The notes beneath the pieces were generated by a model that saw only the letters and a list, made by a program, of their open reading frames with translations, had not been told where the DNA came from and did not search any database. From NCBI GenBank assembly GCA_002366565.1, contig DFBJ01000013.1, forward strand, positions 186,001-250,000: a stretch of 64,000 nucleotides of DNA. Reading direction: 5' to 3'. Within the stretch, counting starts at the first letter, position 1, and each line of letters begins with the position of its first letter. The DNA is from Bacteriovoracaceae bacterium UBA3083. Lineage in GTDB: Bacteria > Bdellovibrionota > Bacteriovoracia > Bacteriovoracales > Bacteriovoracaceae. Both the position numbers and the translations under genes were made by a program. This document shows positions 24,526 through 33,402 of this stretch, in pieces.

Positions 24526-26121
24526 ATGAAAAAATTGGCAACAATTATGGCCTTATGCGCACTATTTACATCTTGCGTAAAAGAAGGCTCAAGTAAGAAG
24601 ACATTTGTTTACTGTTCAGAAGGTAGCCCTACTGCATTCAACCCGCAGATCACAACAGACGGAACTTCAAATAATGCCTCTGCGCATACAATCTATAATA
24701 GACTTGTAGAGTTTGAATATGGATCAACAAAAATTGTTCCTGCTCTTGCTGAAAGCTGGGATATCTCAGAGGACAAGCTCGAATACACATTTAACCTTAG
24801 AAAAGGTGTAAAGTTTCATACTACAAAGTACTTCACACCTACTCGTGACTTCAATGCTGATGATGTTCTTTTCTCATTTAATAGAATGAGAGTTGAATCT
24901 AATCCTTTCCACAAGATAAGTGGTGGAACTTATGAGTACTTTAATGGAATGGATATGGGCAACCTTATCAAAGACATTGTTAAAGTTAATGAGCATTCAA
25001 TTAAAATCATTCTAAATAAACCAGAAGCTCCATTTCTAGCAAATATGGCAATGAGCTTCATGAGTATTCTTTCAAAGGAATATGCTGATAAACTGATTAA
25101 AGAAAACAAGCTTGGTGACATTGATAACATTCCAGTTGGAACAGGTCCTTTTGTTTTTAAATCATATCAAAAAGATAATATTATAAAGTTTGAAAAGTTT
25201 AAGGACTTCTTTGCAGAGAAGGCTAAAGTAGACAGACTTGCTTTTGCAATTACTCCAGATGCTTCTGTTAGGTACCAAAAACTTAAAACTGGTGAATGTC
25301 ATTTAATCATTGAGCCTTCTCCAGCAGATTTAAATTCAATGAAAGAAAATAAAGATATTACATTACTGCAAGGTCCTGGACTTAATGTTGGTTATCTTGC
25401 AATGAATGTTTTAAAGAAGCCATTTGGTAATCTAAAGGTAAGACAAGCAGTTAACCACGCATTAAATAAGTCTGCTTATATTGATGCTATTTACCTATCA
25501 CATGCAAAAGTTGCAAAAAACCCACTACCTCCAACAATTTGGTCATATAACGACTCAGTAGTTGATTACGATTACAATATCGAAAAAGCTAAAAAACTTT
25601 TAAGTGAAGCTGGATACCCAAATGGATTTGAAACAGAAATTTGGACACTTCCTGTAACTCGTCCTTACAATCCAAACGGAAAGAAAATGGGTGAAATGAT
25701 GCAGGCGGATTTAGCGAAGATTGGTATTAAAGTTAAGCTAGTCTCATACGAGTGGCCTACTTACCTGAAGAAATCATCTGCAGGTGAACATGCTATGGTT
25801 CAACTTGGTTGGACTGGTGACAACGGAGACCCTGACAACTTCCTATATACACTTCTAGGTTGTTCAGCTGTAGAGGCTGGATCAAACTACGCAAGATGGT
25901 GTAACAAAGACTTTGAATCACTTGTAGTTAAAGCAAAAAGAGTTACAGATTTAGAAGAAAGAACTGCTCTATACGAAAAAGCACAAGCGATCTTTAAAGA
26001 GCAAGCTCCATGGGTTCCAATTGCACACTCTATTATCTTTAGAGCAATGAGCAACAAAGTAAAAGGATATAAGATAGATCCACTTGGTGGAGATATCTTT
26101 AAAACTGTGGAACTAAAATAA
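24526..26121 (+). CDS. dppA: Dipeptide ABC transporter substrate-binding lipoprotein
   Basis: A 531-residue SBP family 5 protein with a lipoprotein signal (lipobox F-T-S-C). The opening V-Y-C-S-E-G-S-P-x-x-F-N-P-Q, Y-N-R-L-V-E-F, L-A-E-S-W and L-R-K-G-V-K-F-H blocks follow E. coli DppA/SapA very closely. So does the Q-L-G-W-T-G-D-N-G-D-P-D-N-F ligand-pocket segment near the C-terminus. It is tethered to the periplasmic side of the inner membrane here instead of being soluble as in E. coli. It captures di- or short peptides, possibly also murein peptides or haem as in DppA. First gene of dppABCDF; its stop overlaps the dppB start by one base. Confidence 0.92.
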   Translation: MKKLATIMALCALFTSCVKEGSSKKTFVYCSEGSPTAFNPQITTDGTSNNASAHTIYNRLVEFEYGSTKIVPALAESWDISEDKLEYTFNLRKGVKFHTTKYFTPTRDFNADDVLFSFNRMRVESNPFHKISGGTYEYFNGMDMGNLIKDIVKVNEHSIKIILNKPEAPFLANMAMSFMSILSKEYADKLIKENKLGDIDNIPVGTGPFVFKSYQKDNIIKFEKFKDFFAEKAKVDRLAFAITPDASVRYQKLKTGECHLIIEPSPADLNSMKENKDITLLQGPGLNVGYLAMNVLKKPFGNLKVRQAVNHALNKSAYIDAIYLSHAKVAKNPLPPTIWSYNDSVVDYDYNIEKAKKLLSEAGYPNGFETEIWTLPVTRPYNPNGKKMGEMMQADLAKIGIKVKLVSYEWPTYLKKSSAGEHAMVQLGWTGDNGDPDNFLYTLLGCSAVEAGSNYARWCNKDFESLVVKAKRVTDLEERTALYEKAQAIFKEQAPWVPIAHSIIFRAMSNKVKGYKIDPLGGDIFKTVELK

Positions 26122-27137
26122 TGCTAAAATTTATTCTCAAAAAATTATTAGACCTAATCCCTACTTTAGTAGGGATTTCTATTCTCTCCTTCATTCTTAT
26201 TCGTTTAGTCCCTGGGGACCCAGTGATGTTAATGCTTGGAGAGCGTGGTGCAGACCCTGTAGTTTACGCAAAAATGCAAAAGGCCCTTGGTCTTGATCTA
26301 CCAATGCATGAGCAATACGTAACATTTGTGAAGAAGGCCTTCAGTGGAGATCTAGGAACAAGTATCGTTTCTAAGAGATCTGTTACTAGTGAATTCTTTG
26401 CAAGATTCCCAGCGACATTAGAGCTTGGATTATGTGCTATTGCTTTTGCAGCAATCGTAGGAATACCTTTTGGTATTCTCGCAGCAATAAAAAGAAACTC
26501 CTTCTATGATTACTTTTTAATGGGTGGATCGTTAGTTGGATACTCAATGCCAATTTTTTGGTGGGGTCTTATTCTAATTCTCTTCTTCTCAGTTCAACTT
26601 GGAATAACTCCTGTATCAGGAAGAATTTCAATTATGTACGATGTAGAAGTTGTTACAGGATTTATGTTAATTGATACATTACTTCCAAGAAATCTAGCAA
26701 GTGAAGGGATTGGACCATTCCTTTCCACACTCTCACACCTTATTCTTCCGGCCATTGCAATGGGTACCATTCCTTTAGCAGTCATGGCGAGAATGACAAG
26801 GTCGAGTATGCTTGAAGTTCTTGGAGAAGATTATATAAGAACGGCCAAAGCAAAAGGCTTACCGATTAAGAAAATCATTGCAGTACATGCTTTAAGAAAT
26901 GCGCTTATACCCATCGTTACAGTAATTGGTTTAATCTTTGGATCAATCATTACTGGTGCCATACTAACTGAGACTATTTTCTCTTGGCCAGGTATTGGGA
27001 AGTGGCTTGTAGCGAGTATCAATGCAAGAGACTACCCAGTCATTCAAGGTGGAGTACTCTTTATTGCGACAATGATTGTTCTGATAAACTTAATGGTGGA
27101 TTTTATCTACGCCATTGTTAATCCAAAAATGAGATAG
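26121..27137 (+). CDS. dppB: Dipeptide ABC transporter permease DppB
   Basis: A 338-residue inner membrane permease with about six helices. The N-terminal L-K-K-L-L-D-L-I-P-T-L-V-G and R-L-V-P-G-D-P blocks are typical of DppB/OppB. P-V-S-G-R-I and G-F-M-L-I-D-T-L-L are specific to DppB-like proteins. The EAA loop (R-T-A-K-A-K-G-L-P, about residues 237-245) contacts the ATPases. It pairs with DppC to form the channel. TAATG overlap with dppA. Confidence 0.93.
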   Translation: MLKFILKKLLDLIPTLVGISILSFILIRLVPGDPVMLMLGERGADPVVYAKMQKALGLDLPMHEQYVTFVKKAFSGDLGTSIVSKRSVTSEFFARFPATLELGLCAIAFAAIVGIPFGILAAIKRNSFYDYFLMGGSLVGYSMPIFWWGLILILFFSVQLGITPVSGRISIMYDVEVVTGFMLIDTLLPRNLASEGIGPFLSTLSHLILPAIAMGTIPLAVMARMTRSSMLEVLGEDYIRTAKAKGLPIKKIIAVHALRNALIPIVTVIGLIFGSIITGAILTETIFSWPGIGKWLVASINARDYPVIQGGVLFIATMIVLINLMVDFIYAIVNPKMR

Positions 27138-27142
27138 ATTAA

Positions 27143-28027
27143 ATGGAAAATAATATAGAAGAAAAAATAGATCATCCACTTGTAGAGTTCTGGCAACAAT
27201 TTTCAAAGAACAAAGGGGCTATCTTTGGTCTCATAATTATTGTTCTCTTCACTCTTATTGCTTTACTTGCTCCACTACTTTCTCCGTATGGACCGACAAG
27301 TATTGATCCAGAGTTTTTGAGAATACCACCTGCATTCTCTGAAGGTGGAACTCTTAAGTATATATTCGGAACAGATGACGTTGGTAGAGACCTACTAAGC
27401 CGGCTCATTTATGGTGCACAGATATCCATGTTAATTGGTTTTTTTGTTGTTATCATTTCTTGTGGAATCGGAACAATTCTAGGACTACTGTCTGGTTACT
27501 ATGGAGGCTGGGTTGATAGAATTATCATGAGAATGATCGATATACTTATGGCCTTTCCTTCTATCCTACTGGCTATTGTTGTTGTTTCAGTAATGGGTCC
27601 AGGTATTTCAAATGCAATTATAGCTGTTGCCATAGTAGCGATTCCTGGTTTCACAAGAATTGTCCGTGCTTCAGTTTTAGCGGAAAAGAAAAAACAATAT
27701 GTCATGGCCTCTAAAACATTTGGAGCTAGTTCTTTTAGAATTATGTTCTTTGAAATTCTTCCAAATTGTATGGCCCCACTTATAGTTCAAGCTTCACTTG
27801 GGTTTAGTGATGGTATTCTAAATGCGGCTGCACTTGGATTCTTAGGACTAGGAGCTCAAGCCCCTACTCCTGAATGGGGAATTATGCTTGCAGATGCGAG
27901 ACCATTCATTGAGAGCTCTCCTTGGATGGTGACACTTCCAGGTATATGTATCTTACTAGCTGTACTTGGATTTAACCTTCTTGGTGATGGGCTTAGAGAT
28001 GCTCTAGATCCTAGGCTTAAGAGGTAG
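27143..28027 (+). CDS. dppC: Dipeptide ABC transporter permease DppC
   Basis: A 294-residue permease, second membrane subunit. It has the N-terminal OppC_N segment (W-Q-Q-F-S-K-N-K-G-A-I-F-G), L-L-S-P-Y-G-P, G-T-D-D-V-G-R-D-L-L-S-R-L, and an EAA loop (Y-V-M-A-S-K-T-F-G-A). The C-terminal A-P-T-P-E-W-G-I-M-L-A-D-A-R and N-L-L-G-D-G-L-R-D-A-L-D-P-R-L are highly conserved. Five bases follow dppB. Confidence 0.93.
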   Translation: MENNIEEKIDHPLVEFWQQFSKNKGAIFGLIIIVLFTLIALLAPLLSPYGPTSIDPEFLRIPPAFSEGGTLKYIFGTDDVGRDLLSRLIYGAQISMLIGFFVVIISCGIGTILGLLSGYYGGWVDRIIMRMIDILMAFPSILLAIVVVSVMGPGISNAIIAVAIVAIPGFTRIVRASVLAEKKKQYVMASKTFGASSFRIMFFEILPNCMAPLIVQASLGFSDGILNAAALGFLGLGAQAPTPEWGIMLADARPFIESSPWMVTLPGICILLAVLGFNLLGDGLRDALDPRLKR

Positions 28028-28029
28028 AT

Positions 28030-28998
28030 ATGTTATTAGATGTAAAAAACCTTAATTTAAAATTCCAAACGTCTAAAGGTGTTATCCATGCCATAAGAGA
28101 TCTAAGCTTTAATATAAAGCAAGGTGAAACTTTGGGAATCGTTGGTGAGTCTGGCTGTGGAAAATCAATTACAAATTTAGCATTAATGGGACTACTCCCC
28201 GATACAGCGGACTTAACTGCTGATAAATTAGAATTTGAAGGCAGTGACCTACTAAGTTTAAAAGAGAAACAGTGGCAGAAAATCAGAGGTGCTGATATTG
28301 CAATGATTTTTCAAGACCCAATGACGGCCTTGAATCCATGCTTTACTGTAGGCTACCAAATTGAAGAGACTCTTGAACTTCACAGAAAGGATCTATCTAA
28401 GGAAGAAAGAAAAGAGTTTGTTTTTGAACTTCTTGACCAAGTAGGAATTCCTGCTCCTAGAGAAAGAGCTAAGTCATATGCTCATGAGCTTTCAGGAGGA
28501 ATGAGTCAAAGAGTTATGATAGCTCAGGCCATTGCTTGTAACCCGAAGCTATTAATTGCTGATGAACCTACGACAGCTCTTGACGTTACAATTCAAGATC
28601 AAATCTTAAAACTACTTAAAGATATTCAAGCTAAAAACAATATGGCGATGATTCTAGTAACTCATGACCTTGGAGTTGTATCTGAAAATGCAGATAGAAT
28701 ACAAGTTATGTATGCAGGCGAAGTTATAGAGTCAGGGACTTCTGAAGAAGTTATACACTCTCCAAAACATCCATACACTAGAGGATTACTTGACTCTCTA
28801 CCAGGAAATGGTGATACGAGCTTCAGAGCTCCTCTCTCATCAATTTCAGGCATGGTTCCTGACCTAAGGTTCAGACCAAGTGGATGTCAGTTTAATCCAA
28901 GGTGTTTTAAGTCTAAAGAAGAGTGTTCGAGTTCAAGACCTATGTTAAATCAAGAAGATCATCAAGTAAGTTGCTTCTTTCCACTGAGTGAAGGTTAA
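28030..28998 (+). CDS. dppD: Dipeptide ABC transporter ATPase DppD
   Basis: A 322-residue ATPase with Walker A G-E-S-G-C-G-K-S, Q-loop F-Q-D-P, signature L-S-G-G-M-S-Q-R, Walker B L-L-I-A-D-E-P-T and the switch His in V-T-H-D. The C-terminal oligopeptide/dipeptide extension has the Cys-rich G-C-Q-F-N-P-R-C ... C pattern, which in DppD relatives binds an iron-sulfur cluster. The signature M-S replaces the more usual Q/M-R but is normal for this subfamily. Two bases separate it from the flanking genes. Confidence 0.93.
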   Translation: MLLDVKNLNLKFQTSKGVIHAIRDLSFNIKQGETLGIVGESGCGKSITNLALMGLLPDTADLTADKLEFEGSDLLSLKEKQWQKIRGADIAMIFQDPMTALNPCFTVGYQIEETLELHRKDLSKEERKEFVFELLDQVGIPAPRERAKSYAHELSGGMSQRVMIAQAIACNPKLLIADEPTTALDVTIQDQILKLLKDIQAKNNMAMILVTHDLGVVSENADRIQVMYAGEVIESGTSEEVIHSPKHPYTRGLLDSLPGNGDTSFRAPLSSISGMVPDLRFRPSGCQFNPRCFKSKEECSSSRPMLNQEDHQVSCFFPLSEG

Positions 28999-29000
28999 TA

Positions 29001-29936
29001 ATGATTTTAGAAGTTGAAAATTTAAAGAAACATTACCCTATTACAAAGTCATTTAAAGAAAGTGCCTTAGTTAAGGCACTTGATGGAGTTAGTTTTAAAG
29101 TTACAAAACAAAAAACTCTAGGAATCGTTGGTGAGTCAGGTTGTGGAAAATCAACATTGGCAAAAGCATTGATGGCGCTTGAAACAAGGACAGAAGGAAG
29201 TATAAAGATTGAAAACAAAGAAGTTACGGCATTAAGCAAGTCAGACTTTAAAAGTGCAATCCAGATGATATTTCAAGATCCTTACTCTTCATTAAATCCA
29301 AGAAAGAAAGCATGGCAATTAATCAGTGAACCACTATTAATAAACTCTAAACTTTCCAAAAAAGCTTGCTTTGAAAAAGCATGCCAACTAATGGAAAAAG
29401 TAGGTCTTCGTCCAGAAATGGCACAAAGATATCCACATATGTTTTCTGGTGGGCAAAGACAACGACTAGGAATCGCTAGAGCTCTTGCTCTTCATCCTAA
29501 AATCTTAATATGTGATGAACCAGTATCAGCGCTAGATGTTTCCATTCAAGCTCAAGTTTTAAACCTTCTGATGGAGCTTCAAGATGAAATGGGATTAACA
29601 TACCTTTTCATATCTCACGATCTACATGTAGTTAAACACATTAGTGATGATATATTGGTAATGTATCTTGGAAAAATTGTTGAATATGGACCGAGGGAAA
29701 AAGTTTTTGATAAACCTCTTCACCCATATACTAAGGCACTTATTGCAAGTTCACCTTCAGTATCTATAGATAAGAATGAACATGAACCAATATCTGGAGA
29801 ACTACCTTCTCCCCTAAATCCCCCAACAGGTTGTGCTTTCCATAAACGTTGTCCTATGGCCACTGATCGCTGTGCTGTAGATACGCCAGTTCTAGAGACT
29901 AAAGATGGAAGAAGCGTAGCCTGTTTCGAAGTCTAA
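29001..29936 (+). CDS. dppF: Dipeptide ABC transporter ATPase DppF
   Basis: A 311-residue partner ATPase: Walker A G-E-S-G-C-G-K-S-T, F-Q-D-P-Y-S-S-L-N-P-R, signature F-S-G-G-Q-R-Q-R, Walker B I-L-I-C-D-E-P, switch H in I-S-H-D-L. It also has the C-terminal Cys motif G-C-A-F-H-K-R-C-P ... C. It forms the heterodimer with DppD that drives DppBC. Last gene of the operon; an 8-bp hairpin without a T-run follows at 29949-29967. Confidence 0.93.
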   Translation: MILEVENLKKHYPITKSFKESALVKALDGVSFKVTKQKTLGIVGESGCGKSTLAKALMALETRTEGSIKIENKEVTALSKSDFKSAIQMIFQDPYSSLNPRKKAWQLISEPLLINSKLSKKACFEKACQLMEKVGLRPEMAQRYPHMFSGGQRQRLGIARALALHPKILICDEPVSALDVSIQAQVLNLLMELQDEMGLTYLFISHDLHVVKHISDDILVMYLGKIVEYGPREKVFDKPLHPYTKALIASSPSVSIDKNEHEPISGELPSPLNPPTGCAFHKRCPMATDRCAVDTPVLETKDGRSVACFEV

Positions 29937-29948
29937 AAAGTATACACC

Positions 29949-29967
29949 CTCTGTAATTCTTACAGAG
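29949..29967 (+). terminator. Hairpin after dppF
   Basis: CTCTGTAA (29949-29956), loop TTC, TTACAGAG (29960-29967): a perfect 8-bp stem 13 bases after the dppF stop. The bases after it are GC-mixed with no T-run, so it would need Rho or act as an mRNA 3'-end stabiliser. Confidence 0.45.
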
Positions 29968-30065
29968 CGGTGCTAGCTGACACTAAAAAAGAGTATCATT
30001 TCGACTCCAGTAATTATTGGACCCAGTTTTCAAAACTATAAGCTAATGCTTTCATTAAAAAAGAA

Positions 30066-30094
30066 TTGGCATCATTGTCGCATAGTCATATGCA
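30066..30094 (+). promoter_or_regulatory. Candidate promoter of the 30123 gene
   Basis: TTGGCA (30066-30071), a 17-base spacer and TATGCA (30089-30094) lie 29 bases before the ATG, with AGGAAA at 30111-30116 as ribosome site. The -10 is weak. Confidence 0.35.
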
Positions 30095-30122
30095 ACATAT
30101 AGCTTTAAAAAGGAAATAAGAA

Positions 30123-30656
30123 ATGAAAGATAATTCACTTGTCATCAATTTATTGAGAAAAAAAGAGATCTTTTTCACTGTGCTCTTACTTTTATCGCTC
30201 ACTTCAGTAAATGCTTTGGCAGTAGAAAAAGAGCTCGTCACAATAACAAATGACGACACTCCGACAGTATTTAAAATGATCATTGATATAGATGAGAATT
30301 CTGATATTTTAAAGTTTTATAAAGATACATATGACTCTAAAGAAAAGATTTCTAGAGACGACATCCCACTTGAGAAAATATTAGAGGGTGTAAATTTAGA
30401 AAAAAGAGATAAATACGAAGTCGTAAATTTAAAGAGTGAAAACTTTGCTTCACACAATGGTGGAAACTTAGAGTTAGATACTTTATACAATGGTGCAAAG
30501 GGCACTAGAAAAAGCTACGATTTAAAGATTGATAGAATTGGTAATCAATGGGAAATACAAAAAGATGGTGAAAGAGTAAAAGTACTTCACCTAAAATCTA
30601 ATAAAGTATTTCTACTTGGAACTGTCGGAATTAAAGACATTGAAGTAAAAAGATGA
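30123..30656 (+). CDS. Secreted protein, unknown function
   Basis: A 177-residue protein not recognised. A positively charged start (L-L-R-K-K) and a hydrophobic core ending V-N-A-L-A make a signal peptide of about 33 residues. The mature part is beta-rich, charged and Cys-free, with a repeated V-V-N-L-K-S / V-L-H-L-K-S-N-K-V theme in its second half. No lipobox. It has its own candidate promoter and stands alone between dppF and a convergent gene. Confidence 0.6.
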   Translation: MKDNSLVINLLRKKEIFFTVLLLLSLTSVNALAVEKELVTITNDDTPTVFKMIIDIDENSDILKFYKDTYDSKEKISRDDIPLEKILEGVNLEKRDKYEVVNLKSENFASHNGGNLELDTLYNGAKGTRKSYDLKIDRIGNQWEIQKDGERVKVLHLKSNKVFLLGTVGIKDIEVKR

Positions 30657-30755
30657 GTCTTGGAGAAATACTTACAAATAGAGCTGCTTATAAGCTCACT
30701 TTCACTTACCTAATGGTAATGACTTCAATTATATTAAATAGTGAAATGAAGCTAA

Positions 30756-31658
30756 CTAAGCGGCTACTAACTCTATTTCATCCTTAAGAGATAGTTTTCT
30801 TATTTCCTTTTGCAACTCTTTCTCCACAATACTTACAAGCTCTCCAAATATTTCACCTGGATCGTCATTAGACTCTAATAAGTTAATTTCTGAATATGGA
30901 ACATAGAAGAAGTATTCGTCTCCGCTACTGTAGTTCGCATTATTTCGATTACTCATATTTGCGAGACTACTTCCTTTTATTGATATTTTATCATTTGATT
31001 TTTCAATATTTGCCTTAAAGTTCTGAACAGATTTAAATGAATCTACATTTTTGAATGAGTCCATATTAATATTCATAGCAATAGATTCACACTTAAGAAT
31101 TTTATTATAGTCATGACCATCAATTGATAAAATTAATCCCTTCTCAGAAAGTTGAGTCATTCTCACATGGATAGTATTTAATGGAGACTCATTAATCTCT
31201 GCAACGAGATTAATATCTGCCGATAATCTAAAATCTCTTAAAGGTAAGTATCCTGTTAAGAGCTTTCTATAGACAAAGAAGCTGTAAATAGATTTATCCA
31301 TCCATCTCATAGAAGTTAACGAAATAAAAGGCCCTGCTTCATGGTGAAGAGAGACTAGAGTACTTTTTTGAAAGTCATGCCATGTGGCCTTAAGTCTTGG
31401 ATCTAAATACGCTTCATATAGTTCAAAGAGATTTGATTTTACAGTCTTAAAGTTTCTCTGGTACCAAATTGGTTTGGCCTTCAGAAACTCTAATGCATTA
31501 TCTATGTAGTTAACTTGATGAGCATCACTTCCAAGAGATTTTTTTTGTAATTTACAAGTCTCTCTCCAATTGGCCCAATGAAAGAAGAGTTCACCATTAG
31601 AGCTAATTTTATAATTGTCTTTAAATGAATTAGAGTGAATGTAATCTACAAACTTCAT
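30756..31658 (-). CDS. Uncharacterised protein, possible PilZ-like domain
   Basis: About 300 residues starting M-K-F-V-D-Y. The middle part (around residues 160-210) has R-L-S-A-D-I-N-L-V-A-E-I-N and V-R-M-T-Q-L-S-E-K-G-L-I-L. These weakly resemble the two strands of a PilZ c-di-GMP-binding domain (R-x-x-x-R then D/N-x-S-x-x-G), but the first arginine motif is poor. The N-terminal 150 residues are aromatic-rich with no known motif. No signal peptide or membrane helix. The longest frame begins at 31727; I prefer 31658, with GGGA just upstream. Function unknown. Confidence 0.55.
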   Translation of the reverse strand: MKFVDYIHSNSFKDNYKISSNGELFFHWANWRETCKLQKKSLGSDAHQVNYIDNALEFLKAKPIWYQRNFKTVKSNLFELYEAYLDPRLKATWHDFQKSTLVSLHHEAGPFISLTSMRWMDKSIYSFFVYRKLLTGYLPLRDFRLSADINLVAEINESPLNTIHVRMTQLSEKGLILSIDGHDYNKILKCESIAMNINMDSFKNVDSFKSVQNFKANIEKSNDKISIKGSSLANMSNRNNANYSSGDEYFFYVPYSEINLLESNDDPGEIFGELVSIVEKELQKEIRKLSLKDEIELVAA

Positions 31659-31899
31659 ATATCCCACTTTGTTTCCGATGAAAGAGATTTGATAAGTAAT
31701 ACTATAAAGAACATGGTGAGAGATCATAGTTAAATTATGTTAACTTGAGAGTCATCTTTATTTTTAATTACTTAAGCTATATTTAATAAATTTATACTCA
31801 TCTATGGATGCTCAAAAGTGCCAATAAAGTATGCAGTTCAATAGATTTTTAAGAGTTAGCTACTATTTTTAAGACAAAATATTCCCCTATAAGCTCAAA

Positions 31900-31928
31900 T
31901 CGACAGTAATTTAAAATAGCGATATCAT
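31900..31928 (+). promoter_or_regulatory. Candidate promoter giving a leaderless mRNA for the HD-GYP-like gene
   Basis: TCGACA (31900-31905) differs from TTGACA by one base; a 17-base spacer is followed by TATCAT (31923-31928), one base from TATAAT. Six bases later comes the A of the ATG at 31935. There is no Shine-Dalgarno sequence. The geometry predicts transcription starting at the start codon. Confidence 0.5.
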
Positions 31929-31934
31929 TAGAAT

Positions 31935-32957
31935 ATGACTGCTTTCGATGCGCTAAAACAAAATTCACTAAGTTTTAAACTTCTTCCAATATCAATAAGA
32001 GAACTCTTTTATTTGGGAGAGACTCCTTGTGATATTTTTGGCATGTCGGATGGACTCTTTAAGTTAATACTTAGAAAACACTCCTTTATAAATGGACAAG
32101 TATTAAAAGATCTTATTGCAAATAATCACTCAACTATCTTTGTCCTTCAGGATCATAGAAAAGCATTAATAGAGCTTCAACAAAACAATCTAAGAACAGT
32201 GACAAGATCTCTATCGATTGGTGATCCTATCGAAAAAGGAAGAAAGCAAATCAGTCTACTTACTCTCAATATGAGTTATCTGTATTCTGATCCAACCAAT
32301 GATGACACTCTCAATCTGCAATACCAGTCAGTGAAGAATCTCTGCGCTTTTCTTTATGAGAGGCCTGAGATTCATGAAAGACTCTATAAGGAGTTTATTA
32401 AACAAAAACATCACTTTATTTTTGCACAACCACTTCTAGCGTCATTGTTTCTCATTGGTATTTTAAAACAAAGCCATGTTTATAGTTTTAAAGAAGTTGA
32501 ATCACTCTTTATAACAAGTTATTTCAAAGATATTGGTATGAGTGTTATCCCTGTAGAGAAGTATGATCAAACATCTCTATCTGATGAAGACTCAGCACTT
32601 TTAAGTTCTCATCCAACTACTAGCATCCATATTCTTCAAGGAAGAATTAAACTCTCCCCTGCTCATCTAGCTGTTATAGAGAATCATCACTTATTCTCGT
32701 TACTGTCCAATGACTTACACATTCCCGATACAACAAAGTTAGATGATAGAAGTGTTAAAATGATCAGTGGATTTGAGACAATGATCGTCTCTATTACTGA
32801 TGTCATTGCAGCAATGATCACTCCAAGGCCCTACAGAAGTGCTACATCGCTATTTGATTCACTAGATTTAGTGAAAGCATTAATTAGTGAAGACTACCCT
32901 ACAGAGTTTCGATTAATTGTGACCTATTTTAAAAGCGTCTTCTTCAAAAACAAGTAA
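31935..32957 (+). CDS. Degenerate HD-GYP-like protein
   Basis: A 340-residue protein whose C-terminal 200 residues follow the HD-GYP order with key ligands lost. K-D-I-G-M (198-202) stands where active enzymes have H-D-I-G-K. H-P-x-x-S-x-x-I-L (226-234) and E-N-H-H (249-252) remain. The G-Y-P loop is replaced by an unrelated stretch, and T-D-V-I-A-A-M-I-T-P-R-P-Y-R-S-A (288-303) matches the conserved D-x-x-x-A-x-x-x-x-R-P-Y end. The N-terminal 130 residues are of unknown fold, as in many Bdellovibrio-type HD proteins. It probably no longer hydrolyses c-di-GMP and may instead bind it or a partner. Ribosome site absent (see promoter entry). Confidence 0.75.
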   Translation: MTAFDALKQNSLSFKLLPISIRELFYLGETPCDIFGMSDGLFKLILRKHSFINGQVLKDLIANNHSTIFVLQDHRKALIELQQNNLRTVTRSLSIGDPIEKGRKQISLLTLNMSYLYSDPTNDDTLNLQYQSVKNLCAFLYERPEIHERLYKEFIKQKHHFIFAQPLLASLFLIGILKQSHVYSFKEVESLFITSYFKDIGMSVIPVEKYDQTSLSDEDSALLSSHPTTSIHILQGRIKLSPAHLAVIENHHLFSLLSNDLHIPDTTKLDDRSVKMISGFETMIVSITDVIAAMITPRPYRSATSLFDSLDLVKALISEDYPTEFRLIVTYFKSVFFKNK

Positions 32958-33118
32958 AGTATCCGACTATTTTGATCTAACTCTATGAAATTATTTACTT
33001 TTTTCTTTTACAATTCGATTTGAGTATTCCATCATTGAGAAGAGGGAAAAAATTGCACGGACCGCAAATTTTCCACACTGCTCAATTGAAATTTTCGTTT
33101 TCGTTCTAAGGAGGGAAC

Positions 33119-33343
33119 ATGGCGTCGAATCAACAAGAAATTAGTCCTGTTACAGGTATCATTGACGAGTGCCAAGTCGTAATTGACTTTGGTGAGCATG
33201 AAGGTAAATCAGTACTAGAAGTTGCTGATGATATTCCTGATTTCTATGATTTTCTTATCGAGAGCCGTGAAAAAGGATCTTGCATGATACGAAGATCTAA
33301 AGATAAGTGCTTCAGACTATACGTAGCTTCAACACTTCAATAA
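33119..33343 (+). CDS. Small conserved-looking cytoplasmic protein
   Basis: A 74-residue acidic protein. The V-I-D-F-G-E-H-E-G-K-S-V-L-E-V then I-P-D-F-Y-D-F-L pattern faintly resembles DUF3820-type small proteins (F-G-K-y-K-G ... l-P-x-x-Y-l-x-F), followed by a basic C-terminal half with two Cys. Translation should be very efficient: AAGGAGG at 33108-33114 is a near-perfect anti-16S match, the strongest in the window. It stands alone with about 160 bases of leader and promoter space. Function unknown. Confidence 0.75.
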   Translation: MASNQQEISPVTGIIDECQVVIDFGEHEGKSVLEVADDIPDFYDFLIESREKGSCMIRRSKDKCFRLYVASTLQ

Positions 33344-33370
33344 AAATTTAAAATAAGAGAATATAATTAA

Positions 33371-33393
33371 ATTGACCCTATCAAAGGGTCAAT
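33371..33393. terminator. Bidirectional hairpin between small protein gene and ggt
   Basis: ATTGACCCT (33371-33379) and AGGGTCAAT (33385-33393) form a 9-bp stem with a 5-base loop midway between two convergent genes. T-runs on either side are short, so termination is probably partial. Its central position still makes it the likely shared terminator. Confidence 0.6.
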
Positions 33394-33402
33394 TTACTAA
33401 AT

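Noticed and set aside
29937..30060. Possible tRNA or tmRNA-like fold with TTCGACTCC and two hairpins after dppF
   Set aside because: The T-arm and acceptor stems do not pair, no anticodon arm fits, and there is no CCA end.
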